Assembly (NCBI RefSeq): GCF_040544485.1
Contig: NZ_JBDZDV010000001.1
Span: forward strand, 248,001 to 312,000
Length of the DNA: 64,000 bases
Source of the DNA: Lacicoccus halitifaciens
GTDB taxonomy: Bacteria > Bacillota > Bacilli > Staphylococcales > Salinicoccaceae
Direction: 5' to 3'
The notes below the pieces were generated by a model. That model saw only the letters and a program-made list of their open reading frames with translations. It made no database searches and was not told the origin of the DNA. The first letter of the stretch is position 1. Each line of letters opens with the position of its first letter. A program made the position numbers and the translations under genes. Below are positions 34,594 through 43,262 of this stretch, in pieces.

Positions 34594-35988
34594 ATGTATA
34601 CCATATTGGTTTTGGTTTACTTAATCATCGTAGTAGGAATCGGGGTATATTTTGCAAAGCATACGAAAAACATCGAGGACTTCGCCCTGGCAGGCAGAGG
34701 TCTGAACACGCCGGTGCTGCTGGGTACACTGTTCGCCACCTATATCGGCGGTGCGACCGTCGTCGGCTGGACAGGGAGCTTCTATACGATGGGGATCGAC
34801 TGGTGGTTCAGCGGGCTCGGGGCCATTCTCGGCATTGCCGCGGCGACTTTCCTGCTTGCCGAACGGTTCCGCAACCTGGAACAGTTCACCGTGCCCGACA
34901 TGCTTGCGCTCAGATACAACAACAGCACGAGATACGTGAGTGCCGTCATGATCATCATCGGGGATGTTGCGATAGTGACAGTGCAGATTCTTGCGTTGAC
35001 GGGGATACTGGTTACATTTACGGATCTTGACCGGATGCCTGCGATGATCATCAGCATCGTCTCCTTCACACTGATTTCCCTGTTCGGTGGAATGAAGGGT
35101 GTGGCCATCACCGATGCCATACAGGCGATCCTGATTTTTGGCGGTCTGTTGTTCGGTGTCATTGTGGTGTTCAACATCGGTGACGGCCCGGGTGCAGTGT
35201 TCTCCGCCCTGCCGGAAAATTATTTCACACCATTTACAGAGGTCACTTACCTCGGAGCTCTGGGTCTTGCGATCGCCTCGTTCGGTACAACCGCCGTGTC
35301 ACAGTCCATGATCTTCACCAGGGTGTTTTCAGCTAAAAACTCCAAAGTGGCCAAGCGCGGATTGATTTGGCTCATACCCACTGCATTGATCGGCTACGGA
35401 CTTGTTGCGCTGCTCGGTTACAGCGGCCAGGCGATCCTCGGCCCGGATGTCCCGGAAGCGGATGTTTTCGCGGTGGTGGTCACTAATCTGATGACGCCAT
35501 TCGTCGGCGGCCTTCTGCTTGCGGTCGTGATGGCTGCGATCGTCACATCCACGAACTCCATCCTGCTCAGTTCCAGTGTGAACCTGACGAGGGACTTTTA
35601 CCAGCAGCTGGTGAAACGCGATGTGGGTAATGTTGAATTGATGCGTGTCGGACAGCTTTCGGTCATCACTTTTTCGATCCTCGCATTCATACTTGCTGTC
35701 GTCATGCCGGATATCGTCACTGCGATCGTCTTTGCTTATACGATGTACAGTGCAAGCCTGCTGGTTCCGCTCTATGCAGGTTATCTCTGGAAAGGTGCGA
35801 CTGCAGCTGCAGGTACGTCCGGTGTCATCGCAGGCGGCGGTACGGCTCTGATATGGTACCTGCTGCAGGAGCCATTCGGACTGCCTTCAATGATTCCGGC
35901 CATCGTCGTCTCACTCATCGTGGTTTTCGGCGTCAGCATGTTCACCAAAAAGCCGGATGCAGAACAGCTGAAGGTGTTCAATAAATAA
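34594..35988 (+). CDS. Sodium:solute symporter (SSS family)
   Basis: A 464-residue carrier with about 13 membrane helices. The N-terminal signature DFALAGRGLNTPVLLGTLFATYIGGATVVGW and the region RNLEQFTVPDMLALRY fit the SSS family (PutP, PanF and relatives). ATG 34594 lies about 12 bases after AAGGGGG, slightly far but the only sensible site; the upstream open frame is AT-rich non-coding-like sequence. The substrate cannot be told; a compatible-solute, amino-acid or carboxylate uptake role is possible. Confidence 0.88.
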   Translation: MYTILVLVYLIIVVGIGVYFAKHTKNIEDFALAGRGLNTPVLLGTLFATYIGGATVVGWTGSFYTMGIDWWFSGLGAILGIAAATFLLAERFRNLEQFTVPDMLALRYNNSTRYVSAVMIIIGDVAIVTVQILALTGILVTFTDLDRMPAMIISIVSFTLISLFGGMKGVAITDAIQAILIFGGLLFGVIVVFNIGDGPGAVFSALPENYFTPFTEVTYLGALGLAIASFGTTAVSQSMIFTRVFSAKNSKVAKRGLIWLIPTALIGYGLVALLGYSGQAILGPDVPEADVFAVVVTNLMTPFVGGLLLAVVMAAIVTSTNSILLSSSVNLTRDFYQQLVKRDVGNVELMRVGQLSVITFSILAFILAVVMPDIVTAIVFAYTMYSASLLVPLYAGYLWKGATAAAGTSGVIAGGGTALIWYLLQEPFGLPSMIPAIVVSLIVVFGVSMFTKKPDAEQLKVFNK

Positions 35989-36012
35989 GAGTGCAAGGTA
36001 TATAGATATTAA

Positions 36013-36050
36013 AAATGAGAGTCTTGCCCATATGGGCAAGACTCTCATTT
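36013..36050. terminator. Terminator after the symporter gene
   Basis: A perfect 17-bp stem (AAATGAGAGTCTTGCCC with GGGCAAGACTCTCATTT, ATAT loop) between convergent genes. Confidence 0.93.
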
Positions 36051-36081
36051 ATTGATAACTGATATTTGATACGGATTCCTT

Positions 36082-37113
36082 CTACAGATCATTGATGTCC
36101 TCAATCAAAGCTTCGACATCTCCCAATCTGGTCGACCAGCTCGTGCAGAAGCGGACCGCCTTTTTCGTCTCATCGATATCCTCCCAGACATGGAATGCAT
36201 ATTTTTTGCTGAGCCTCTCTATCTGCCCGGTGGTCAGTACAGGGAATATCTGATTGGTCGGAGATGGAAAATGCATTTCTATCCCGTTGCCTGTGAAAAC
36301 TTCAGTCAGAGTACGGGCCATTTCCAGTGCATGACCCGCAATCTTCATGTATAAATCATCTTTGAACAACACTTCGAACTGGATGCCGAGGAGCCGCCCC
36401 TTCGCAAGCATCCCGCCCTTCTGTTTGATGATGTACCGGAAATCTTCCTTGATGTTTTTATTGGAGATGACGATGGCTTCCCCAAAAAGGATGCCGGCCT
36501 TGGTGCCGCCGATGTAGAAGACATCGCATATACTTGCATAGTCAGCCAGGGTGAGATCGTTCTCCTCTGATGCGAGGGCATATGCAAGCCTCGCCCCGTC
36601 CACCATCAAATAAAGCCCCTTCTCATCACATACGTGTCTGATCGCCTCAAATTCCTCCCTTGAGTACAGCGTCCCTGACTCCGTCGGCTGTGATATATAT
36701 ACCAGTTTCGGCTGGGACTTATGTTCACGCTCAATACTGTTCCAATGATCTTCCACATAGCCGGAAATCTGCCCGGCATCGATCTTGCCGTTTACTGCCT
36801 TGATTTCCAGCACTTTATGACCTGTGGATTCAATCGCTCCGGCTTCATCCGCGGCGATATGCCCGGTATCCGGTGCGATGACGCCCTGGTGCGGCCGCAG
36901 TACAGAAGAAATGATGGTGAGGTTTGCCTGCGTGCCGCCCATGACGAAATGGACATCCACCTCCTCACCACAGAGACGGCATATAAGGGCTTTTGCGGCT
37001 GCAGTATGGTGATCCTTGCCATACCCCGGCAGCTGTTCCTCGTTTGTTTCCATAAGGCGCTGAAGGACCTTTGGGTGTGCACCTTCAGTGTAATCATTAT
37101 CGAATCTGATCAT
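36082..37113 (-). CDS. Low-specificity threonine aldolase (PLP, beta-eliminating lyase family)
   Basis: Splits threonine (or allo-threonine) to glycine and acetaldehyde. The 343-residue form starts IRFDNDYTEGAHPKVL, the usual N-terminus. It has the GGTQANL cofactor-phosphate motif, VDGARLAYAL and the PLP lysine in DVFYIGGTKAGILFGEA. ATG 37113 has AAGGGGG at 6 bases. A second in-frame ATG at 37164 with AAAAGGAG would add 17 residues that translate the downstream Shine-Dalgarno, so I prefer the shorter form. A glycine source beside Fem enzymes is suggestive but not evidence of a link. Confidence 0.92.
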   Translation of the reverse strand: MIRFDNDYTEGAHPKVLQRLMETNEEQLPGYGKDHHTAAAKALICRLCGEEVDVHFVMGGTQANLTIISSVLRPHQGVIAPDTGHIAADEAGAIESTGHKVLEIKAVNGKIDAGQISGYVEDHWNSIEREHKSQPKLVYISQPTESGTLYSREEFEAIRHVCDEKGLYLMVDGARLAYALASEENDLTLADYASICDVFYIGGTKAGILFGEAIVISNKNIKEDFRYIIKQKGGMLAKGRLLGIQFEVLFKDDLYMKIAGHALEMARTLTEVFTGNGIEMHFPSPTNQIFPVLTTGQIERLSKKYAFHVWEDIDETKKAVRFCTSWSTRLGDVEALIEDINDL

Positions 37114-37212
37114 CCGTATCCCCCTTCCGGATTTAAAATACTGCGTGCAGTTGTCTTCATCCATATTGTACTCCTTTTCCGGGATAAGATTGAAGTGATA
37201 ATGCCACCAATG

Positions 37213-37241
37213 AAAAACCCGGCCATTTAATGGCCGGGTTT
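37213..37241 (-). terminator. Terminator of the KGG stress gene
   Basis: AAACCCGGCCAT pairs with ATGGCCGGGTTT; on the minus strand it is followed by a T run. It lies 32 bases beyond the KGG gene stop. Confidence 0.88.
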
Positions 37242-37272
37242 CCAACGCTTATTTTTTTATCGTATCTTCGGA

Positions 37273-37467
37273 TTAGTTGTTGTTGTTTGAAGCATTGCCG
37301 CCTTTTTCGCCGATATCTTCATAGAATTCCTTGCCGTGTTCGCGGGAAGTCTTGTTTCCGCCTTTTTCACCGATATCCTCGAAATGCTCCTTGCCATGCT
37401 CTCTTGCCGTCTTGTTTCCACCTTTTTGTCCTGCTTCTTCGCGTGACATCTTGTTCTGTTCTGCCAT
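37273..37467 (-). CDS. KGG-repeat general stress protein (GsiB/Con-10-like)
   Basis: A 64-residue, very hydrophilic protein with three KGG-centred repeats (EAGQKGGNKTAREHGKE, DIGEKGGNKTSREHGKE, DIGEKGGNASNNNN). This is the family of Bacillus GsiB, a desiccation/glucose-starvation protein thought to protect like LEA proteins. A perfect AAGGAGG lies 9 bases before ATG 37467. A candidate sigma-B promoter and a stable hairpin at the very 5' end of the predicted transcript lie upstream, matching the stress role. Confidence 0.9.
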   Translation of the reverse strand: MAEQNKMSREEAGQKGGNKTAREHGKEHFEDIGEKGGNKTSREHGKEFYEDIGEKGGNASNNNN

Positions 37468-37500
37468 TAGTAAAATCCTCCTTAAAAAATTTTATTAATG

Positions 37501-37533
37501 TAGACAAAACATAAAGGTTTATGTCTTTGTCTA
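37501..37533 (-). promoter_or_regulatory. 5'-terminal mRNA stem-loop of the KGG gene
   Basis: TAGACAAA+ACATAAA (37501-37515) pairs with TTTATGT+TTTGTCTA (37518-37533, one bulged C): 15 base pairs around a GG turn. It begins within a few bases of the predicted start of the transcript and may protect the message from decay; B. subtilis gsiB mRNA is known to be unusually stable. Confidence 0.65.
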
Positions 37534-37542
37534 GAACACTTC

Positions 37543-37567
37543 TTACCACTTCCCATCACTTCTAAAC
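37543..37567 (-). promoter_or_regulatory. Candidate sigma-B promoter of the KGG gene
   Basis: On the minus strand GTTTAG (37562-37567), a 13-base spacer and TGGTAA (37543-37548) each differ at one base from the sigma-B boxes GTTTAA and GGGWAW. Confidence 0.6.
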
Positions 37568-37621
37568 TTAGAAGTGTAATAAGTAACTTATTTTTCCCTT
37601 CAGTTGCTGTTTATTTTTGTT

Positions 37622-37924
37622 TTATTCATCTTCCATTGCTCTGTATTCATGTTTTTCCTTTTCAGCCCGCCGTTTCCGGACAAGCATGAAAGTCAAAATC
37701 GTCACGACGATCGATAAGACTGTCAGGAACACGGCATAGCCGACCTGCGGCTGCCAGCTCAGTTCGTCATAAAAGTTCGGGAGGATGAACCCTGTGAGAG
37801 TCATCATGATCAATGTTGTAAGCGGGATAAACCACCATAGCCTCATTCTTATGAACGGGACCAAAAAAGATAAAATAATGACTATAAGAATACTGAACAC
37901 ATAAAACCAGACATTTTCAATCAT
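37622..37924 (-). CDS. Small membrane protein with three helices, function unknown
   Basis: A 100-residue protein with membrane helices at about residues 5-25, 28-50 and 62-84, and a basic-acidic cytosolic tail (RKRRAEKEKHEYRAMEDE). ATG 37924 follows GAGGTGATGAA. It lies upstream of the KGG gene on the same strand but about 85 bases before that gene's own predicted sigma-B promoter region, so I do not assume one operon. Not recognised. Confidence 0.65.
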   Translation of the reverse strand: MIENVWFYVFSILIVIILSFLVPFIRMRLWWFIPLTTLIMMTLTGFILPNFYDELSWQPQVGYAVFLTVLSIVVTILTFMLVRKRRAEKEKHEYRAMEDE

Positions 37925-38063
37925 TTCATCACCTCATTTACTGTTTATATATCCTTAATCAAATGGCTGAAACAAATTATTTAAGTTTGTGTGTTTTATC
38001 AGAATATTCATGTATAATGGCTTTATACTTCGGTTTCCGAAATTATAAAAGGAGTGGATTTCA

Positions 38064-39869
38064 ATGGGAGAATTGAAGCAAAGACATGAAGTGGATCAGC
38101 ATTATACATGGGATTTGACGCCCCTGTTCGAGTCGGATGCAGTCTGTGAAGATGCCATAGAGCAGATCAATGGTGAAATATCCGGTTTCGTCGAAAATTA
38201 TGAAGGCCGCCTCGGTGATGTGGATACAGCGGTCAAGGCCATTGACGATTACAGGCAGCTTGTGGAAAGGCTCGTGCCGATCGGTACATATGCAGGCCTG
38301 CGTATGTCCTCCGATCAGGGGGATGCCGGGGCGCAGAAATTGAACGGCAAAGTCAACAATGCCTCGGCCAGGTTCAGCACGGCGACGAGCTTTCTGAAAA
38401 GTGACCTGCTTGCACAGGATGAATCCTTCCTGGAATCGGTCAAGGAACAAAATGCCGAATTCGAGGGCTTCATAGACACGTTGCTGCGGGATAAGCCCTA
38501 CCAGCTGGATGCGGAAGTCGAAAAGGCACTTGCAGCATATTCGAATGTGTTCAACGGCCCTTACAGCCTGTATCAGAAAACGAAGCTGCTGGACATCGAC
38601 TTCGGTACATTCGAAGCGAACGGTGAGGAGATCCCGCTGTCATACCTCGCCTATGAAGGGGAGCTTGAAAGCCACGAGGATCCTGAAGTGCGCCGCAACG
38701 CCTATAGGAAGTTCTATTCGAAACTTAAAGAATACGAGCACACCACTGCCGGCACGTATGAAATACATCTGAAGCAGGAAAAGACGACCGCCGATTTGAG
38801 GGGCTTCGATTCGGTGATTGATTATCTCCTCCACAGCCAGGAAGTGGACAGTGAGCTCTATCACCGCCAGATCGACCTGATCATGAAGGATCTTGCGCCC
38901 CATATGCGGAAATATGCAAAGCTTCTGCAGAAAGTGAACGGTCTGGATGAAATGCGCTACGAGGATTTGAAGATTTCATTGGACCCGGCAAGCGAACCCG
39001 AAATCAGCGTCGAAGATTCACGCAAGTATATACTGGATGCCCTCAGCATAATGGGTGAGGATTACACGGAGATGCTGAACCGTGCTTATGATGAGAGATG
39101 GATCGACTTCGTGAAGAATAAAGGGAAATCGACCGGTGCCTTCTGCTCAAGCCCTTACGGCTATCATCCCTTCATTCTTATATCATGGACGTCTCTGATG
39201 ACGGAAGTATTCGTGCTGGCCCATGAGCTGGGTCATGCGGGACATTTCTACAATGCCAACCGTGAGCAGAATGTGTTCGATGCGAGAAGCAGCATGTACT
39301 TCATAGAAGCGCCGAGCACGATGAATGAAATGCTGATGGCGAATCACCTGCTTGAAAACTCGGATGACCCGAAATTCAAGCGCTGGGTCATCAGTTCGAT
39401 CATTTCGAGGACTTACTACCATAACTTCGTCACCCATCTGCTGGAAGCGGCTTACCAGCGTGAAGTCTATAAGAAGGTCGACAATCATGAAAGCATCAGT
39501 GCAGCCGACCTGAATGCCTTGAAGCGTCAGGTCATCGAGGAGTTCTGGGGTGATGATGTCGTCATCTCGGAGAATGCCGAACTGACATGGATGAGGCAGC
39601 CCCACTATTATATGGGACTGTATCCTTACACCTACTCCGCCGGCCTGACGATTGCGACCCAAATGGGCAAACGTGTATTAAATGAAGGCCAGCCGGCCGT
39701 GGATGACTGGCTGAAGGTCCTGAAAGCCGGCGGGACGAAACCGCCTGTGGAACTCGCACAGATGGCCGGCATCGATGTGAGGACCGATCAGCCGCTGAAG
39801 GATACGATTGCTTACATCGGTGAGCTGGTGGATGAACTCGAGAAGCTGACCGGGGAAATAGAAGAATAG
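38064..39869 (+). CDS. pepF: Oligoendopeptidase F (M3B zinc metallopeptidase)
   Basis: A 601-residue cytosolic peptidase that cuts oligopeptides of roughly 7-17 residues. The zinc motif is His387-Glu388-x-x-His391 in VLAHELGHAGHF, with the downstream helix ligand in EAPSTMNEMLM. The N-terminal helical PepF domain (WDLTPLFESD) is complete. AAAAGGAG lies 9 bases before ATG 38064, and a consensus TATAAT (38013-38018) upstream likely belongs to its promoter. It ends at its own terminator. Confidence 0.96.
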   Translation: MGELKQRHEVDQHYTWDLTPLFESDAVCEDAIEQINGEISGFVENYEGRLGDVDTAVKAIDDYRQLVERLVPIGTYAGLRMSSDQGDAGAQKLNGKVNNASARFSTATSFLKSDLLAQDESFLESVKEQNAEFEGFIDTLLRDKPYQLDAEVEKALAAYSNVFNGPYSLYQKTKLLDIDFGTFEANGEEIPLSYLAYEGELESHEDPEVRRNAYRKFYSKLKEYEHTTAGTYEIHLKQEKTTADLRGFDSVIDYLLHSQEVDSELYHRQIDLIMKDLAPHMRKYAKLLQKVNGLDEMRYEDLKISLDPASEPEISVEDSRKYILDALSIMGEDYTEMLNRAYDERWIDFVKNKGKSTGAFCSSPYGYHPFILISWTSLMTEVFVLAHELGHAGHFYNANREQNVFDARSSMYFIEAPSTMNEMLMANHLLENSDDPKFKRWVISSIISRTYYHNFVTHLLEAAYQREVYKKVDNHESISAADLNALKRQVIEEFWGDDVVISENAELTWMRQPHYYMGLYPYTYSAGLTIATQMGKRVLNEGQPAVDDWLKVLKAGGTKPPVELAQMAGIDVRTDQPLKDTIAYIGELVDELEKLTGEIEE

Positions 39870-39875
39870 AAGATG

Positions 39876-39904
39876 AAATGCATGGCGTGTGCCATGCATT
39901 TTTT
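39876..39904 (+). terminator. Terminator after pepF
   Basis: AAATGCATGGC and GCCATGCATTT form an 11-bp stem with a GTGT loop and a T run. Confidence 0.9.
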
Positions 39905-40004
39905 ATATGTAAAATTACCTGGTTCAATTGATTGCTTTAAATATTTTTTCTGTGGTATGCTCCTTCTTGCGCTTCGCAGGTTTTACAACAAAAGGAGAAA
40001 AAAT

Positions 40005-41468
40005 ATGAATAATGAGAATTCCTGGGACTTACCCCAAAAAGATAAGGCACTGATGATTGCAGCTCTGCTGACAGGTGCGTTCATGGGCATCATCAACGAG
40101 ACTTTACTTGCCACGGCCCTCCCTTCCATACAGGCGGCCTTCAATATCACACAGGCTGAAGTCCAGTGGATGACGACCGCGTTTCTGATGACGAACGGCA
40201 TCATGATCCCCATATCGGCATTTCTGATCGACCGCTTTTCCACCCGGGGACTATTCCTCACAGCAATCGGCCTTTTCGGTCTCGGGACGGCAATCGCTGC
40301 GACGGCCCAGATTTATCCGGTGCTCCTGTTTGCGCGTATTGTACAGGCGTCCGGTTCCGGCATCATGCTGCCATTACTGATGACTGTGCTGCTTGCAATC
40401 ATCCCGGTACATAAACGCGGCACCGCAATGGGTCTGATCGGTATCGTGATTGCTTTCGGTCCGGCGATCGGCCCGACACTCTCAGGCGTCCTGCTGGAGT
40501 TCTTTTCATGGCGGTCATTATTCATCACGGTGCTCCCGATCGTTGGAATCACGATGGTGGTTGCCCACCTGTTCCTCCGTAACGTGACGGATCTCAGGAA
40601 ACCGAAGATAGACGTCCTCTCGATCATCCTGTCCTCGACAGGATTCGGTTCATTCCTGTACGGTTTCAGCATCGCTTCAAACCAGGGATGGACAAGTCCG
40701 GTGGTCATCACCACCCTCCTCCTAGGCGTGCTCATCATCGGCATGTTCGTGTGGAGACAGCTTATATTGAAGACACCGATTCTTGAATTCAGGGTCTTCA
40801 AGTTTAAAATATTCACGCTCGCCATCCTGATTTCCATGACGGTGATGGTATCGCTCATCGGGGCGGAGACGCTGCTGCCGCTGTTCATGCAGAACGTCCT
40901 GGACTTTTCACCGCTTGAATCGGGCATGATGCTCCTGCCGGGCGCAATCGTCATCGGCCTCATGTCCCCTGTCACGGGACGGCTGTATGACCGTTACGGT
41001 GCCAAGTATCTGGCGCTCACAGGACTCGGCATCGTGACGGTGACGACATTCATGTTCACCAACCTGTCCCTGGAGACGACATTCACTTATCTGACGGTGA
41101 TTTATGCAGTCCGCATGTTCGGTTTGTCCATGGCACTGATGCCGGTGGTGACGTCCGCACTCAACCAGCTGCCGCCGAAATGGTATTCCCACGCTTCCGC
41201 GATGACGAATACCCTCCAGCAGATATCTGCAGCCATCGGGACGGCAATACTGATCACACTTGTTGCCATGGGAGCCGGAAGCTTCACCCCGGATGGCGCC
41301 GTATCTGAATCGGTTGCAGTAGATATGGCGCAGGTCGTCGGTTTTGAATGGGCGTTCATGGGCAGTACACTGCTTGCATTCACCGCCTTTATACTGGCAC
41401 TGTTCATGAAGAAGCCGAAAGAGGAAAAAGAAATCATCCGCAGGCTGCATGGAAGCGGCTCGGAATAA
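40005..41468 (+). CDS. MFS multidrug exporter, DHA2 (14-TMS) family
   Basis: A 487-residue proton-driven exporter. The DHA2 signatures are seen: ALPSIQAAFNITQAEVQWMTTAFLM, IPISAFLIDRF, FARIVQASGSGIMLPLLMT (motif C-like region) and IVIAFGPAIGPTLSGVLLEFFSWRSLF. It resembles LmrB/MdeA-type pumps for drugs or toxic organics. ATG 40005 follows AAAGGAG; the longer open frame begins in the pepF terminator and is not real. Its regulator is not adjacent. Confidence 0.9.
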   Translation: MNNENSWDLPQKDKALMIAALLTGAFMGIINETLLATALPSIQAAFNITQAEVQWMTTAFLMTNGIMIPISAFLIDRFSTRGLFLTAIGLFGLGTAIAATAQIYPVLLFARIVQASGSGIMLPLLMTVLLAIIPVHKRGTAMGLIGIVIAFGPAIGPTLSGVLLEFFSWRSLFITVLPIVGITMVVAHLFLRNVTDLRKPKIDVLSIILSSTGFGSFLYGFSIASNQGWTSPVVITTLLLGVLIIGMFVWRQLILKTPILEFRVFKFKIFTLAILISMTVMVSLIGAETLLPLFMQNVLDFSPLESGMMLLPGAIVIGLMSPVTGRLYDRYGAKYLALTGLGIVTVTTFMFTNLSLETTFTYLTVIYAVRMFGLSMALMPVVTSALNQLPPKWYSHASAMTNTLQQISAAIGTAILITLVAMGAGSFTPDGAVSESVAVDMAQVVGFEWAFMGSTLLAFTAFILALFMKKPKEEKEIIRRLHGSGSE

Positions 41469-41490
41469 TGAGTCACTTAAAAATATATAA

Positions 41491-41535
41491 AAATCCCGCA
41501 CATCCGTCTCTTTTGGAGAAGGTGTGCGGGATTTT
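41491..41535. terminator. Bidirectional terminator between the exporter and cvfB
   Basis: AAATCCCGCACATCC and GGTGTGCGGGATTT form a long stem between convergent genes. Confidence 0.85.
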
Positions 41536-41567
41536 CATTTTATGGTTATAGTCTTCCATATTTGAAT

Positions 41568-42431
41568 CTACTTCAAATATGTATTGCCGTCTTTCTGCTC
41601 CACGCGGCCCGCCTTCATCAGGCGGCCGAGTGCACGCTTGAATGCGCCCTTCGACATGTTGAATGCCTCTTTGATGTCTTCAGGATCCGATTTATCGGAG
41701 AGCGGCATCATGCCGTCATTTTTGCTGATGTAATCGAGGATCTTTTCAGCGTCATCGTCCATCCTCTTATACGCCTGCTGTAAGAATGAACCGTTGATCT
41801 CGCCTTTTTCATTGATGCCGATTGCCCTGAACTTCACCAGCTCACCGAGCCTCGGTTCTTTCTCCCTTTCGGATTCATGGACGAAAACTTTATGCCCTTC
41901 CTCCGTCAGCAGGAATGTTCCGATCCTCAAAAGCCTGTACGGTCTTGCTTCGAACCATTTGTTCTTGATGGCTTCAAAGCCGTCCTGCGCCACCGGGGTG
42001 AACCGTTCTGCCATTTCTTCTTCTGAAATCAGTTTGCCGTACAGCTGGTTGTCGGATTCCGCCCGCAGCTGTGTGTAGACCTTATCGCCGGGTTTCGGCC
42101 ATACTTCCTTCACTTTTGGCAGATCCACCCACGGGATGAGGATGTCCCTCGGGGAGCCGATGTTGATGTATGCCCCGTCCCTGTTCACTTCCGTCACTTC
42201 CGCAAAGCCGAATTTCCCCACTGCGACGTCAGGCACCATCGGCACAGCAAAAAGCTCGCCACTTCTGTTCGGATAGATGAACGCGCTGATTTCATCGCCG
42301 ATGCCGAATTCCTGATCGGTTGCCGATGCATTCATCCGGATGAAGGTATTCTTCTCATATACCAAATGATATGTCGAACCTTCTTTTTTGATCACTTCTA
42401 AAAATTGTACTGTTCCTGATATGTTTTCCAT
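41568..42431 (-). CDS. cvfB: S1-domain RNA-binding protein CvfB (YitL-like)
   Basis: A 287-residue protein with three S1-like RNA-binding domains (about 1-60, 65-135, 145-215; ILIPWVDLP ends a typical S1 strand) and a C-terminal winged helix (EDIKEAFNMSKGAFKRALGRLMKAGRVEQKDG). In S. aureus CvfB binds RNA and influences haemolysin and agr expression. Full length and order match. It sits 23 bases downstream of the sirtuin gene and may be co-transcribed. Confidence 0.93.
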   Translation of the reverse strand: MENISGTVQFLEVIKKEGSTYHLVYEKNTFIRMNASATDQEFGIGDEISAFIYPNRSGELFAVPMVPDVAVGKFGFAEVTEVNRDGAYINIGSPRDILIPWVDLPKVKEVWPKPGDKVYTQLRAESDNQLYGKLISEEEMAERFTPVAQDGFEAIKNKWFEARPYRLLRIGTFLLTEEGHKVFVHESEREKEPRLGELVKFRAIGINEKGEINGSFLQQAYKRMDDDAEKILDYISKNDGMMPLSDKSDPEDIKEAFNMSKGAFKRALGRLMKAGRVEQKDGNTYLK

Positions 42432-42454
42432 AGCTCTGTCCCCTATAATTCAAG

Positions 42455-43180
42455 TCATCTGATTGCGTTAATTACTTCCGTCATGTCGTCATTGATCACG
42501 AGTGTCGCTTCATCATCGAATGGTGTGCTGTCCTTGTTGATGATCACGAAATCATCACCTCTGAAATAAGTGGTAAGGTAGGCTGCCGGATTGACCACGA
42601 GCGATGTCCCGAGGACGATCAGCGTATCCGCCTTCTGCAGTTTAGCCATTGCACTCATCACCGTCAGTTCATCCAGTGCCTCCCCGTACAATACGATGTC
42701 CGGCCGCACCACCCCGCCGCATCGGCAGTAGGATATATCCTGTTCGATGATCTCCGCCTTATGGTATGTTTCCCTGCATTCTATGCAGTAAAACCGGCTC
42801 AGTGAGCCATGCAGCGCGTCGACTTTCTTACTGCCGGCATCCTCATGCAGGCCGTCGATGTTCTGGGTGATGACACCTTCCGATCTGCCTCGGGCTTCAA
42901 GATCCGCTATGAATTCATGCACGGCATTCGGGGATTTATCGGCAAGCAGCAGGCGCTTCTTATAGAAACGGATGAAGCTGTCCGGGTCATCCTCCAGATG
43001 GTTGATGCTGAGCAGATATTCCGGAGAGCGGCCTTCTTTTGAAATTTCATCGAACAGGCCGCCCATGCTTCTGAAGTCCGGGATGCCGCTCGCCACAGAA
43101 ACTCCCGCACCCGTGAAAAAAACGACATTATCAGATTTTTCAATGATATCGGCCAGTTGCTGATATTCCTGTTTCATCAT
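42455..43180 (-). CDS. cobB: NAD-dependent protein deacetylase, SIR2 family
   Basis: A 241-residue sirtuin that removes acyl groups from lysines using NAD+. The NAD site FFTGAGVSVASGIPDFRS (residues 21-38), the TQNIDGLHEDAG motif, catalytic His124 and four zinc cysteines (132, 135, 152, 154) are intact. The zinc loop is CIEC...CRC, with a tight second pair (one residue between). ATG 43180 has AGGAG close upstream; a second ATG follows directly. It leads into cvfB and is divergent from the ABC-F gene. Confidence 0.94.
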   Translation of the reverse strand: MMKQEYQQLADIIEKSDNVVFFTGAGVSVASGIPDFRSMGGLFDEISKEGRSPEYLLSINHLEDDPDSFIRFYKKRLLLADKSPNAVHEFIADLEARGRSEGVITQNIDGLHEDAGSKKVDALHGSLSRFYCIECRETYHKAEIIEQDISYCRCGGVVRPDIVLYGEALDELTVMSAMAKLQKADTLIVLGTSLVVNPAAYLTTYFRGDDFVIINKDSTPFDDEATLVINDDMTEVINAIR

Positions 43181-43262
43181 ATTGTCTCCTCTTACTAAGT
43201 TATTTCAATGGTACCATATTTGTGGTATTATCGCTTAAGGAATATATTTAAGGAGAATGTGT

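Noticed and set aside
39873..40004. N-terminal extension of the DHA2 exporter
   Set aside because: It begins inside the pepF terminator; ATG 40005 has AAAGGAG and gives the normal N-terminus.
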